64,000 nucleotides of DNA from Streptomyces yatensis (GTDB taxonomy: Bacteria > Actinomycetota > Actinomycetes > Streptomycetales > Streptomycetaceae). Shown piece by piece: positions 17,423 through 26,059 of the stretch. The notes below the pieces were generated by a model that worked only from the letters and a program-made list of their open reading frames with translations, did no database searches and was not told where the DNA came from. Each line of letters starts with the position of its first letter. The stretch's first letter is position 1. The stretch lies in assembly GCF_018069625.1 (NCBI RefSeq), contig NZ_CP072941.1:3844001-3908000 (forward strand), given 5' to 3'. A program made the position numbers and the translations under genes.

Positions 17423-17465
17423 CGCCGGTCACCGGGCCCTGACGGAAGGGGCCCGGTGACCGGCG
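17423..17465. terminator. Terminator between DUF397 and the TIG protein
   Basis: CGCCGGTCACCGGGCCC (17423-17439) and GGGCCCGGTGACCGGCG (17449-17465) form a perfect 17-bp stem with a 9-base loop between convergent genes; it probably works in both directions. Confidence 0.9.
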
Positions 17466-17497
17466 CGATTCGGCCGGATGTGCGCGTCAGACGTACG

Positions 17498-18424
17498 TCA
17501 GACGTAGAGGAAGCCGCCGGGGACGGTGACGGTCCCGTTGGCCGTCACCAGCGTGACGGTCGCGTTGCCGGGCACCCCGGCCGGGGTGACGCCGGTGACC
17601 GTGGTGGCGGTGGCGGCCACGCTGGTGGCGGGGACGCCGTTGAACAGCACGCTCAGCACGCCGCCGAGGTTGGTGCCGTTGATGGTGAACGCGGTGCCGC
17701 CGGCGGCGGGGCCGGTATTGGGCGTGATGTTGGTGGGCGCCGGGGCGGGCGGCGCGACGAAGTAGGTGAAACCACCGGGGACGGTGGCGGTCCCGTTGGG
17801 GCCGCTCAGCACGACGGCGACATTGCCGCCCGCGGGCGGGCCCGCCGGGGTGATGCCGATCAGGCTGGTCCCGCCCGGGTTGATGGTCAGGATGGCCGAC
17901 GGGACCCCGCCGAAGGTGACACTGGTGACGCCGGTCAGATTGGTGCCCGTGATCAAGTACAGGGTGCCGCCGGTGGTCGGTCCCACGGTCGGGGTGATGG
18001 AGACGGCGGTGGGCGGCGTCGGCGCCACATAGGTGTACACCTGGCTGTTGCTGGTGCCGGCGGTCGTGGTGACCAGGACCTGGACCGGCCCGGGCGCGTG
18101 CGGCGGGGCTATCACCACCACGATGTCGTTGGTGGGGTTGCCCGGCCAGCCGCCTCCGGGCCAGCCACCGCCGCCCCAGCCGCCGCCCCAGTCACCATCC
18201 CAGCCGCCGCCACCGGAACTGCTCTGGCTGACGATCTGGGCGGGCACACCGCCGAAGGTCACGCTGATGACGTTGCGCAGGTTCTGCCCGTAGAGCTGGA
18301 CGAGGTTCCCACCGGCGGCGGGACCCGAGTTGGGCGTCACGGACAGCAGCAACGGCGGCCCCACCTGGGACGGGGGCCAGTTGGCCGCGGTGGGGGCGGC
18401 GGTCGCGAGAGCGGTCGAGATCAT
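17498..18424 (-). CDS. Triple IPT/TIG-domain protein
   Basis: This 308-residue protein is almost entirely three IPT/TIG immunoglobulin-like folds (~24-134, ~137-222, ~228-308), each with P-x-x-G-P-x-x-G-G-T and V-x-F-G-G-V-P motifs. The first domain carries a Gly/Trp-rich insertion (~70-97). No signal peptide or lipobox is visible, although such domains are usually extracellular or in phage tails. GGGAGG 7 bases before the ATG supports the start. Nearby small phage-like proteins suggest a virion-derived origin; the function is unknown. Confidence 0.8.
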   Translation of the reverse strand: MISTALATAAPTAANWPPSQVGPPLLLSVTPNSGPAAGGNLVQLYGQNLRNVISVTFGGVPAQIVSQSSSGGGGWDGDWGGGWGGGGWPGGGWPGNPTNDIVVVIAPPHAPGPVQVLVTTTAGTSNSQVYTYVAPTPPTAVSITPTVGPTTGGTLYLITGTNLTGVTSVTFGGVPSAILTINPGGTSLIGITPAGPPAGGNVAVVLSGPNGTATVPGGFTYFVAPPAPAPTNITPNTGPAAGGTAFTINGTNLGGVLSVLFNGVPATSVAATATTVTGVTPAGVPGNATVTLVTANGTVTVPGGFLYV

Positions 18425-18903
18425 GGTTGGTCCTCCCGGGGAAGGGTTCGGGTGAGAGGCGCCGACGGCATGCCGATGTCGTGGGCAGGCCGCTGGTCAA
18501 CGCCTTGTCGTCGCCGCGCGGTCGAGGCGGGCGCGGTGGAGGCAGGCCGGCACCGGAGGAACGGAAAGCCGCCGGGCGGCCGGTCAGGGCGCGGAATCGA
18601 TGCGCCGGATGAGAGCGGAGCTACGGGACGAACGCCCGGCTCCTGGCTGGCCTACGAGGTATGGGGCACCCTCGGCGGCACGTTTCCAGTTATCCACGCC
18701 GACCCCCATCGCTCAAGGTTCCGGGGCTGCCATCACTCGTTTGGCGCATCTGGGCGCGCCTGGCGGCGAGCTTGTATGACAAGCGCTCCGCTATTCGGGG
18801 GAACGCGCGGCCGGACTATGGTCTGCCGTCCTCCACCGTGCCTCTAATGAGTGACATCGGCAGTGCCAACCCGTGCGGGACCACCCGGGGAGGGAGCGAT
18901 CCG
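18425..18903. other. 479-base gap between the TIG gene and DUF1360
   Basis: I see no convincing gene, RNA or repeat here. The segment should hold promoters for the leftward TIG gene and the rightward DUF1360 gene. It is a little AT-richer around 18770-18850, with GTGACATC just downstream. Confidence 0.4.
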
Positions 18904-19191
18904 ATGAGCCTCGCCGCATTCCTCCTCGCCCTCGGCACCACCTGCCGTATCACCCGTTTCATCACCAAGGACACGCTGGCGGCGGGGTTCAGGACCTGGG
19001 TCGCCGACCGCTTCGGCGACGACTCCCGGCCCACCTACCTCGTCAACTGCGGCTGGTGCACCAGCACCTGGGTCGCCGGCGCCATCGCCGTCTACGCCTC
19101 CTTGCTGCACACCACCGCCTGGTTCCTCCTCCCGGCCACCGCCCTGACGCTCTCCTACCTCGCCGGGCTCGCCTCGCGGTGGCTGGACTGA
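18904..19191 (+). CDS. DUF1360 small membrane protein
   Basis: This 95-residue protein matches DUF1360. An N-terminal helix (LAAFLLALGTTCRITRF) is followed by the motif NCGWCTSTWVAGAI, whose paired Cys/Trp residues are the family hallmark, and a C-terminal hydrophobic helix. DUF1360 proteins occur in actinobacteria, Bacillus and many phages; their role is unknown. GGGAGGG upstream supports ATG 18904. It probably forms a unit with the next small gene. Confidence 0.8.
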   Translation: MSLAAFLLALGTTCRITRFITKDTLAAGFRTWVADRFGDDSRPTYLVNCGWCTSTWVAGAIAVYASLLHTTAWFLLPATALTLSYLAGLASRWLD

Positions 19192-19259
19192 CACCGACCT
19201 GTACTGGGCTCGAGCCTGAACTGGGCTCGAGGGAGACTCGAGGGAAAGGAACGGCAGCC

Positions 19260-19424
19260 ATGGCCTGCAACTGCGGCGGAGGGGCGCGTGGCCCGCGACC
19301 CGTTGTCGTCTATGAGTTGACGCTGCCGGACGGCACGGTCCGGCGCTATTTCACCTATCAGGAGGCCGACGCGGCCAACAAGCGCGCGGGCTCCACCGGA
19401 GTGATCAACACCGCCGTCCAGTGA
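19260..19424 (+). CDS. Tiny phage-like protein (MACNCGGG family)
   Basis: This 54-residue protein begins MACNCGGG and continues with VVYELTLPDGTVRRYFTYQEADAANK. This layout is familiar from small actinophage proteins encoded near tail genes (DUF7196-like). The two N-terminal cysteines could bind a metal. AGGGAAAGGA upstream supports the start. Its stop codon lies in a 19-bp repeat. Function unknown; membership in a domesticated phage module with the TIG and DUF1360 proteins is inference. Confidence 0.72.
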   Translation: MACNCGGGARGPRPVVVYELTLPDGTVRRYFTYQEADAANKRAGSTGVINTAVQ

Positions 19425-19468
19425 CGCCGAAGACCGGCGCGTGACCGCGTGACGGCGAAGACCGGCGC
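19422..19468 (+). repeat. Stop-codon-containing direct repeat, offset 28 bp
   Basis: TGACGCCGAAGACCGGCGC at 19422-19440 starts with the stop codon of the tiny protein and recurs with one change at 19450-19468. The offset of 28 bp moves the TGA into another frame. Confidence 0.8.
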
Positions 19469-19516
19469 CAGACGCATGGCGGGCCCGCTGTCAGTGGTGT
19501 GCGGCAGACTGCGGCC

Positions 19517-20023
19517 ATGGACATCACGATCAGGCGGGCGCAGGACGCGGAGCTGGACGGAATCGGCGAGCTCACCGCGCAGGTGTATCTCGGGGACGGG
19601 CTCCTGGACTTCGGGGACAGTGATCCATATCTCACCACCCTGCGCGACGCCCGGCGCCGGGCCGCCGAGGCCGAGCTGCTGGTCGCGGCGGACGCGGCGA
19701 GCGACGAGGTGCTGGGGGCCGTGGCGTTCGCCGTGTACGGCGGGGCGTATGCGGAGCTGGCCCGGCCCGGCGAGGGCGAGTTCCGGATGCTGGCCGTGCG
19801 GGCTCAGTCGCGGCGGCGCGGGGTGGCCGAGGCGCTGGTGCGCGCCTGCCTGGACCGGGGGCGCGCGCTGGGGCTCGAGCGGATCGTGATCAGCAGCCAG
19901 CGGTCCATGACCGCCGCCCACCGGCTGTACGAGCGGCTGGGGTTCGTGCGGGCCCCGGAGCGGGACTGGTCGCCGATAGCCAAGCTGGACCTCACCCTGT
20001 GGGCGTTCACGGTGGAGCTGTGA
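19517..20023 (+). CDS. GNAT-family N-acetyltransferase
   Basis: This 168-residue GNAT enzyme has the acetyl-CoA-binding motif A at residues ~98-112 (MLAVRAQSRRRGVAEALV; pattern R/Q-x-x-G-x-G/A) and the C-terminal ISSQRSMTAAHRLYERLGF motif B. It would transfer an acetyl group to an amine; the substrate is unknown. The ATG at 19517 gives the usual family length. It is a stand-alone gene upstream of the nrd regulatory region. Confidence 0.88.
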   Translation: MDITIRRAQDAELDGIGELTAQVYLGDGLLDFGDSDPYLTTLRDARRRAAEAELLVAADAASDEVLGAVAFAVYGGAYAELARPGEGEFRMLAVRAQSRRRGVAEALVRACLDRGRALGLERIVISSQRSMTAAHRLYERLGFVRAPERDWSPIAKLDLTLWAFTVEL

Positions 20024-20150
20024 CGACCGGTGCCGCGCGCCCTGGGCCATGGGCTCGTGTGCGCGCCGGGCCACGGGCCGCCACGGGCCCCAGGTCACGG
20101 GCCACCTCCGGAACGCACTAGCACATTCATACGAAACTCCGCACCTCGCG

Positions 20151-20197
20151 ACACAAGATATGGGGGTGCGTGCGTCGGCCGACACAAGATGTATGCT
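20151..20197 (+). promoter_or_regulatory. Tandem NrdR boxes at the nrdAB promoter
   Basis: Two related sequences, ACACAAGATATGGGGG at 20151 and ACACAAGATGTATGCT at 20182, start 31 bp apart, about three helical turns. That spacing is typical of NrdR box pairs that repress ribonucleotide reductase genes. The second overlaps a likely -10 element (TATGCT, 20192-20197). Confidence 0.75.
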
Positions 20198-20203
20198 CGT
20201 CCT

Positions 20204-20365
20204 CGCTGTCGCCGCAGGGGAATCCGGTGGGAATCCGGAACTGTCCCGCAACGGTGTACGTGTGCGCTTATGCGGCGTGCCCGTAAGTCCGAGCACCTGC
20301 CGACGGCCCTGTGTGAACACGTCCCCCGGCCTCGAGGGTTGGGCCGATGGACGCTGCGTGGTGTG
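20204..20365 (+). ncRNA. Cobalamin (B12) riboswitch in the nrdAB leader
   Basis: The leader contains the conserved cobalamin-riboswitch core: GGGAATCCGGTGGGAATCCGG, then ACTGTCCCGCAACGGTG, GTAAGTCCGAGCACCTGCC (B12 box) and the closing GGGCCGATGGACGCTGCG. Sequence between 20366 and the nrdA start would form the expression platform. When adenosylcobalamin is plentiful the B12-dependent class II enzyme can serve, and this class I operon is shut off. That logic is known for streptomycetes; the boundaries are approximate. Confidence 0.93.
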
Positions 20366-20455
20366 CCCGACGTACGAGGAGTGCGGCATCGGCATGCCCG
20401 TACGCGCCCATCGCACCTCCCTCGTGGCCCCGGCCGAGCGAGGGAGAGCACCTCA

Positions 20456-22870
20456 GTGACCATCGCGCCCGCAGATCCGGTTTCAGAGCAGGCGGTTTCT
20501 CAGGCAGCGCATGACGCGCCCGGAACCGCCCTGCTGCGGATCCTCACCGGACTCACCGCCGACCTGCCCGCCACCGACCCCGGCAAGGTCGCGGCCGCCG
20601 CCCTGCGCGGCCGCCATCCCGGCTCGGACGAGGCGGAGTTGCGTGACCTGGCGACCGAGGCCGCGGCCGGGCTGATCGCCGAGGAGCCGGAGTACTCGCG
20701 GCTGGCCGCGCGGCTGCTGGCGCTCACCATCACGGAGGAGGCGGCCGGGCAGGGCGCGGTCTCCTTCTCCACCTCCGTCCAGGTGGGCCACCGCGAGGGC
20801 CTGCTGGCCGACTCCACCGCGGAGTTCGCCGCCGCCCACGCCGCCCGGCTGGACGCACTGGTGGAGCGGGCCCTGGCCGACGGCGCCGACAAGCGCTTCG
20901 GCTACTTCGGACTGCGCACCCTCTACAGCCGCTATCTGCTGCGCCACCCGATCACCCGTCAGGTGATCGAGACCCCGCAGCACTTCCTGCTGCGGGTGGC
21001 CTGCGGGCTCGCCGAGGACCTCTCGGAGCGGGCGCTGGACGATGTGGCCGAGCTGTACCGGCTCACCAGCACGCTGTCGTATCTGCCCAGCTCCCCCACG
21101 CTGTTCAACTCCGGCACCCGGCATCCGCAGATGTCGTCCTGCTATCTGCTGGACTCGCCGCTGGACGAGCTGGACTCGATCTACAACCGCTACCACCAGG
21201 TGGCCCGGCTGTCGAAGCACGCGGGCGGCATCGGCCTGTCCTACTCCCGTATCCGGGCCCGCGGTTCGCTGATCCGGGGCACCAACGGGCACTCCAACGG
21301 CATCGTGCCGTTCCTGCGCACGCTCGACGCCTCGGTGGCCGCCGTCAACCAGGGCGGTCGGCGCAAGGGCGCGGCCTGCGTCTATCTGGAGACCTGGCAC
21401 GCGGACCTCGAGGAGTTCCTGGAGCTGCGGGACAACACGGGCGAGGAGGCCCGTCGCACCCACAACCTCAACATCGCCCACTGGATCCCGGACGAGTTCA
21501 TGCGCCGGGTCGAGGCGGACGCCGACTGGTCGCTGTTCTCCCCGGTCGACGCGCCCGCTCTGGTGGACCTGTGGGGCGATGAGTTCGACGCCGCGTACCG
21601 GAAGGCCGAGGCCGAGGGGCGGGCGGTCAAGCAGGTCCCGGCGCGGCAGCTCTACGCCCGGATGATGCGCACCCTCGCGCAGACCGGCAACGGCTGGATG
21701 ACGTTCAAGGACGCCGCCAACCGCACCGCCAACCAGACCGCCGAGCCCGGCAGGGTCGTCCACTCCTCGAATCTCTGCACCGAGATCCTGGAGGTCACCG
21801 ACGACGGCGAGACCGCCGTGTGCAACCTCGGCTCGGTCAACCTCGCCGCCCACCTGGACGAGGACGGGCAGGTGGACTGGGAGCGCCTGGACGCCACCGT
21901 CCGCACCGCCGTGACCTTCCTCGACCGCGTGGTGGACATCAACTTCTACCCCACGGACGAGGCCGGGGCCTCCAACTCGCGCTGGCGCCCGGTGGGTCTG
22001 GGCCTGATGGGGCTGCAGGACGTCTTCTTCCGGTTGCGGCTGCCGTTCGACTCGCCCGAGGCCAAGGCGCTCTCCACGCGGATCTCCGAGCGCATCATGC
22101 TCGCCGCGTACGAGGCGTCCTGCGAGCTCGCCGAGCGCCACGGCCCGCACCCGGCCTGGTCCGAGACCCGCACCGCGCGCGGTGTGCTGCACCCGGACCA
22201 CTACACGGACGCGGTGGCCACCTGGCCGGAGCGCTGGGAGGCGCTGCGCACCCGGATGGCGAAGTCCGGGATGCGGAACTCGCTGCTGCTGGCGATCGCG
22301 CCGACCGCCACCATCGCGTCCATCGCGGGCGTGTATGAGTGCATCGAGCCGCAGGTCTCCAACCTCTTCAAGCGCGAAACGCTCAGCGGGGAGTTCCTGC
22401 AGGTCAACTCCTATCTCATCGACGACCTCAAGAAGCTGGGCGTCTGGGACGCCCAGACCCGCGAGGCGCTGCGCGAGGCCAACGGCTCGATCCAGGAGTT
22501 CTCCTGGGTGCCCGCGGACGTACGGGAGCTGTACCGCACCGCGTGGGAGATCCCGCAGCGCGCCCTGATCGAGATGGCGGCGGCCCGCACCCCGTACCTC
22601 GACCAGAGCCAGTCGCTGAACCTCTTCATGGCCTCGCCGACCATCGGCAAGCTCAGCTCGATGTACGCGTACGCCTGGAAGCGCGGCATCAAGACCACGT
22701 ACTACCTGCGCTCGCGACCGGCCACCCGGATCGCCCAGAGCGCCCGTGGCGGCGGCGCCGCGACCAACGCCCCCGCCCCTGCCCCCATCCCCGTTCAGCA
22801 GGCTCCGGCCGAGGCCGACGCCATCGCCTGCTCCCTGGAAAACCCCGAGTCCTGCGAGGCGTGCCAGTAA
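20456..22870 (+). CDS. nrdA: Class I ribonucleoside-diphosphate reductase alpha subunit
   Basis: This 804-residue catalytic subunit reduces ribonucleotides to deoxyribonucleotides. Visible motifs are the active-site region MSSCYLLDSPLD, the N-L-C-T-E loop with the thiyl-radical cysteine (SSNLCTEI), AVCNLGSVNLAAH, and the C-terminal redox tail ending ESCEACQ, whose C-x-x-C passes electrons from thioredoxin or glutaredoxin. An N-terminal ATP-cone-like region precedes the barrel. GTG 20456 has AGGGAGAG 7 bases upstream; longer frames run into the riboswitch. The gene is followed after 2 bases by nrdB. Confidence 0.95.
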   Translation: MTIAPADPVSEQAVSQAAHDAPGTALLRILTGLTADLPATDPGKVAAAALRGRHPGSDEAELRDLATEAAAGLIAEEPEYSRLAARLLALTITEEAAGQGAVSFSTSVQVGHREGLLADSTAEFAAAHAARLDALVERALADGADKRFGYFGLRTLYSRYLLRHPITRQVIETPQHFLLRVACGLAEDLSERALDDVAELYRLTSTLSYLPSSPTLFNSGTRHPQMSSCYLLDSPLDELDSIYNRYHQVARLSKHAGGIGLSYSRIRARGSLIRGTNGHSNGIVPFLRTLDASVAAVNQGGRRKGAACVYLETWHADLEEFLELRDNTGEEARRTHNLNIAHWIPDEFMRRVEADADWSLFSPVDAPALVDLWGDEFDAAYRKAEAEGRAVKQVPARQLYARMMRTLAQTGNGWMTFKDAANRTANQTAEPGRVVHSSNLCTEILEVTDDGETAVCNLGSVNLAAHLDEDGQVDWERLDATVRTAVTFLDRVVDINFYPTDEAGASNSRWRPVGLGLMGLQDVFFRLRLPFDSPEAKALSTRISERIMLAAYEASCELAERHGPHPAWSETRTARGVLHPDHYTDAVATWPERWEALRTRMAKSGMRNSLLLAIAPTATIASIAGVYECIEPQVSNLFKRETLSGEFLQVNSYLIDDLKKLGVWDAQTREALREANGSIQEFSWVPADVRELYRTAWEIPQRALIEMAAARTPYLDQSQSLNLFMASPTIGKLSSMYAYAWKRGIKTTYYLRSRPATRIAQSARGGGAATNAPAPAPIPVQQAPAEADAIACSLENPESCEACQ

Positions 22871-22872
22871 CC

Positions 22873-23883
22873 ATGAGTGACACCAAGAACCTGCTCGACC
22901 CGGGCTTCGAACTGACTCTTCGGCCGATGCGGTACCCGGAGTTCTACGACCGCTACCGCGACGCGATCAAGAACACCTGGACCGTGGAGGAGGTCGACCT
23001 CCACTCCGACGTCGCCGACCTCGCCAAGCTCTCCCCCGGAGAGCAGCATCTGATCGGCCGACTGGTCGCCTTCTTCGCGACCGGCGACTCCATCGTGGCC
23101 AACAACCTGGTGCTGACGCTCTACAAGCACATCAACTCCCCCGAGGCGCGGCTGTATCTGTCGCGGCAGCTCTTCGAGGAAGCCGTGCACGTCCAGTTCT
23201 ATCTGACGCTGCTGGACACCTACCTCCCCGACCCGGACGACCGCGCCGCGGCCTTCGCCGCCGTCGAGAACATCCCCTCCATCAGGGAGAAGGCGGAGTT
23301 CTGCTTCCGCTGGATGGACTCGGTGGAGAAGATCGACCGGCTGGAGACCAAGGCGGACCGCCGCCGCTTCCTGCTCAACCTGATCTGCTTCGCGGCCTGT
23401 ATCGAGGGGCTGTTCTTCTACGGCGCCTTCGCGTACGTGTACTGGCTGCGCTCGCGCGGGCTGCTGCACGGCCTGGCGACGGGCACCAACTGGGTGTTCC
23501 GCGATGAGTCGATGCACATGGAGTTCGCCTTCTCGGTCGTGGACACCGTCCGCGAGGAGGAGCCGGACCTCTTCGACGACGAACTCCAGCAGCAGGTCAC
23601 CGACATGCTGAAGGAGGCCGTCGAGGCGGAGCTGCAGTTCGCCCGCGACCTGTGCGGGGACGGGCTGCCGGGCATGAACACCGCCTCGATGCAGGAGTAT
23701 CTGCAGTGCGTGGCCGACCAGCGCCTGCAGCGCCTCGGCTTCCCCGCGGTCTTCGGCTCGGAGAACCCGTTCTCCTTCATGGAGCTGCAGAACGTCCAGG
23801 AGCTGACCAACTTCTTCGAGCGCCGCGCCTCGGCGTACCAGGTCGCGGTCGAGGGGTCGGTCGCGTTCGACGACGACTTCTGA
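22873..23883 (+). CDS. nrdB: Class I ribonucleotide reductase beta subunit
   Basis: This 336-residue ferritin-like radical subunit carries metal ligands and the radical Tyr in one stretch: FFATGDSIVANN gives the first Asp ligand, and EAVHVQFY gives Glu, His at +3 and Tyr at +7, the standard class Ia spacing. The second half has the E-x-x-H of RDESMHMEF. The C-terminal DDDF tail should dock on NrdA. It starts two bases after nrdA, so the two are co-translated. Its TGA stop is the first three bases of a 20-bp repeat array. Confidence 0.95.
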   Translation: MSDTKNLLDPGFELTLRPMRYPEFYDRYRDAIKNTWTVEEVDLHSDVADLAKLSPGEQHLIGRLVAFFATGDSIVANNLVLTLYKHINSPEARLYLSRQLFEEAVHVQFYLTLLDTYLPDPDDRAAAFAAVENIPSIREKAEFCFRWMDSVEKIDRLETKADRRRFLLNLICFAACIEGLFFYGAFAYVYWLRSRGLLHGLATGTNWVFRDESMHMEFAFSVVDTVREEEPDLFDDELQQQVTDMLKEAVEAELQFARDLCGDGLPGMNTASMQEYLQCVADQRLQRLGFPAVFGSENPFSFMELQNVQELTNFFERRASAYQVAVEGSVAFDDDF

Positions 23884-24060
23884 TGCCACGGGGCGGGAGC
23901 CGACACCACAGGGCGGGAGCCGACACCACAGGGCGGGCGCTGACGCCACAGGGCGGGAGCCGACACCACAGGGCGGGAGCCGACACCACAGGGCGGGAGC
24001 CGACACCACAGGGCGGGAGCCGACACCACAGGGCGGGAGCCGACACCACAGGGCGGGCCG
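23881..24060 (+). repeat. Nine-copy 20-bp tandem repeat starting at the nrdB stop
   Basis: Nine consecutive 20-bp units run without gap from the nrdB TGA. The consensus is CGACACCACAGGGCGGGAGC; units 1 and 4 begin TGA instead of CGA. The last unit (24041-24060) merges into the left arm of the terminator. Since 20 is not a multiple of three, repeated stops fall in different frames. Confidence 0.95.
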
Positions 24061-24089
24061 GACCCCGCGTGGGTCCGGCCCGCCCTGTG
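24047..24089 (+). terminator. nrdAB terminator with 19-bp stem
   Basis: CACAGGGCGGGCCGGACCC (24047-24065) pairs perfectly with its complement at 24071-24089 across a 5-base loop. Each upstream 20-bp repeat contains the first 11 bases of the left arm, so alternative hairpins with the single right arm are possible. Confidence 0.9.
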
Positions 24090-24105
24090 AGGTAGTACGG
24101 CACCC

Positions 24106-24735
24106 TCAGTCGTTGGGCACCGTCTCATAGCGGGCGGTGCCCTCGGCCATCTGCTTCAGCACATCCTTACGGTCGCGCTTGGACAGCCGGTCGATGTACA
24201 GGTAGCCGTACAGGTGATCGGTCTCGTGCTGCAGACAGCGCGCGAAGTAGCCGGTGCCGCGCACCGCGATCGGCTCGCCGTCGAGGTCCTGGCCGCGCAC
24301 CACCGCGTAGTCGGGGCGGGCCAGCTCCATGTAGGCCGTGGGGACGGACAGACAGCCCTCATTGGAGTCGTCCAGCACCCGGCGGTCGGCGGGCAGCTCC
24401 TCCAGCACCGGGTTGCACACCACGCCCACATGGCGAACGCCCTCGTCGTCCATGCAGTCGTAGACGAAGACCTTGAGGTCGACACCGATCTGGTTGGCGG
24501 CCAGGCCCACGCCCTCCGCCGCCCGCTGGCTGGCGAACATGTCGTCGACGAGCCGCGCCAGCTCCTCGTCGAACACGGTCACGTCCCGGCACTCCTTGTG
24601 CAGGACCGGGTTGCCGTACACGGTGATCGGGCGGGCGGTGCCGCGCTCACGGAAGGCCCGCTCACGCTCCTCGCAGTCCTCCGTGTCCACGATGAAATCG
24701 TCGACCACCTGCTGTTTCGTCCCTTGCTGCGACAT
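24106..24735 (-). CDS. def: Peptide deformylase
   Basis: This 209-residue metalloenzyme removes the formyl group from nascent N-formylmethionine. All three PDF motifs are present: [17 protein letters not shown] (Cys metal ligand) and QHETDHL (two His ligands and the catalytic Glu). The ~40-residue N-terminal extension before the core is common in actinobacteria. I chose ATG 24735; a TTG at 24759 would add eight residues. It is convergent with nrdB and precedes the repeat-filled gap in its own upstream region. Confidence 0.94.
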   Translation of the reverse strand: MSQQGTKQQVVDDFIVDTEDCEERERAFRERGTARPITVYGNPVLHKECRDVTVFDEELARLVDDMFASQRAAEGVGLAANQIGVDLKVFVYDCMDDEGVRHVGVVCNPVLEELPADRRVLDDSNEGCLSVPTAYMELARPDYAVVRGQDLDGEPIAVRGTGYFARCLQHETDHLYGYLYIDRLSKRDRKDVLKQMAEGTARYETVPND

Positions 24736-24829
24736 CGTCCGCCGTGTGCCTTCCCTCAACCGTGATGCGTCGCCCTACAGGGTACGGGCACGACGCGGTC
24801 GGGCGCGGTGCGGTTACGCACTGTGAGCG

Positions 24830-24930
24830 GGCCTCCACGGGCCCTGGGTGGGGTCTTTCCCCTCCCCGCCCCTTCCCGTAACCAGGGGGCTCCGCCCCTG
24901 GACCCCGGCTGCCGAGGAGCCGACCGTCAC
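24830..24930. repeat. Dispersed GC-rich hairpin element upstream of def
   Basis: The sequence around GGGGGCTCCGCCCCTGGACCCCGG is another member of the dispersed family seen at 371-546. Its core is a GGGGC/GCCCC-type stem. It leads into the tandem array. Confidence 0.55.
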
Positions 24931-25014
24931 GGCAGCGGATGGCCGGGCAAAGCCCCGCGCCCATCCGGGCCACCCGGCCGGAGTCTGAGACGGAGCCGCA
25001 CATCAATGCTCCGG

Positions 25015-25935
25015 GAAGGGGCGAAGCCCCAGGCCGGGGCTGGGGGCGAAGCCCCGATCCGGGGCCGGGGGCAGAGCACCGATCCGGGGCCGGGGGCGAA
25101 GCCCCAACCGGGACCCCGGGCCGAAGCCCCAACCCGGCGCCCGGGGGCAGAGCCCCAAACCGGGGCCCGGGGCGGAACCCCAAACCGGGGCCGGGGGCAG
25201 AGCCCCAAACCGGGGCCCGGGGGCGAAGCCCCAACCGGGACCCCGGGCCGAAGCCCCAACCCGGCGCCCGGGGGCAGAGCCCCAAACCGGGGCGGGGGGC
25301 AGAGCCCCAAACCGGGGCCCGGGGCAGAGCCCCAAACCGGGGCCCGGGGGCGAAGCCCCAAACCGGGGCCCGGGGGCGGAAACCCCAAACCGGGACCCGG
25401 GCCGAAGCTCCAGCCCGGGGCCCGGGGCAGAGCCCAAACCGGGGTCGGGGGCGGAACCCCAACCGGGGCCGGGGGCGAAACCCCAACCGGGACCCGGGGC
25501 GAAACCCCAAACCGGGACCCGGGGCGAAACCCCAAACCGGGACCCGGGGCGAAACCCCAAACCGGGACCCGGGGCGAAACCCCAAACCGGGACCCGGGGC
25601 GAAACCCCAAACCGGGACCCGGGGCGAAACCCCAAACCGGGACCCGGGGCGAAACCCCAAACCGGGACCCGGGGCGAAACCCCAAACCGGGACCCGGGCG
25701 AAACCCCAAACCGGGACCCGGGGCGAAACCCCAAACCGGGACCCGGGGCGAAACCCCAAACCGGGACCCGGGGCGAAACCCCAAACCGGGACCCGGGGCG
25801 AAACCCCAAACCGGGACCCGGGGCGAAACCCCAAACCGGGACCCGGGGCGAAACCCCAAACCGGGGCGGGGGGCAGAGCCCCAAACCGGGGCCGGGGGCG
25901 AAGCCCCAAACCGGGGCGGGGGGCGGAGCACCGGG
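25015..25935. repeat. Tandem array of ~25-bp hairpin-forming repeats
   Basis: This is about 0.9 kb of head-to-tail units. From ~25490 to ~25860 they are nearly identical 25-mers (GACCCGGGGCGAAACCCC followed by AAACCGG), about 15 copies with one 1-bp deletion near 25695. From 25015 to 25490 units are degenerate. Each unit has a short hairpin: GGGG-CGAAA-CCCC, GGGGC-GAA-GCCCC or GGGGC-AGA-GCCCC, so the stem is kept while the loop changes. Because 25 is 1 mod 3, long open frames arise on both strands; these are artefacts. No spacers exist, so it is not a CRISPR. Confidence 0.95.
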
Positions 25936-25959
25936 CCGGGGGCCGGGGCGGAGCACCGG

Positions 25960-26000
25960 TTTCGGGAAGGGGCGGGGTGGGGAACAGCCCGCCGCAGGCG
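25960..26000 (+). repeat. Second copy of the 41-bp dispersed tail element
   Basis: TTTCGGGAAGGGGCGGGGTG and the following 21 bases match 506-546 with about two differences. This shows that the array is bordered by the same dispersed family as the sigma-factor intergenic region. Confidence 0.8.
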
Positions 26001-26059
26001 TCACCGCCCGCCGATCCCCCCACCCCCAGGCCCCCAAGGCACCGCCAGCCCCCAGGCGG

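Noticed and set aside
25490..25870. CRISPR array
   Set aside because: The 25-bp units are directly adjacent with no unique spacers, and no cas genes are nearby.
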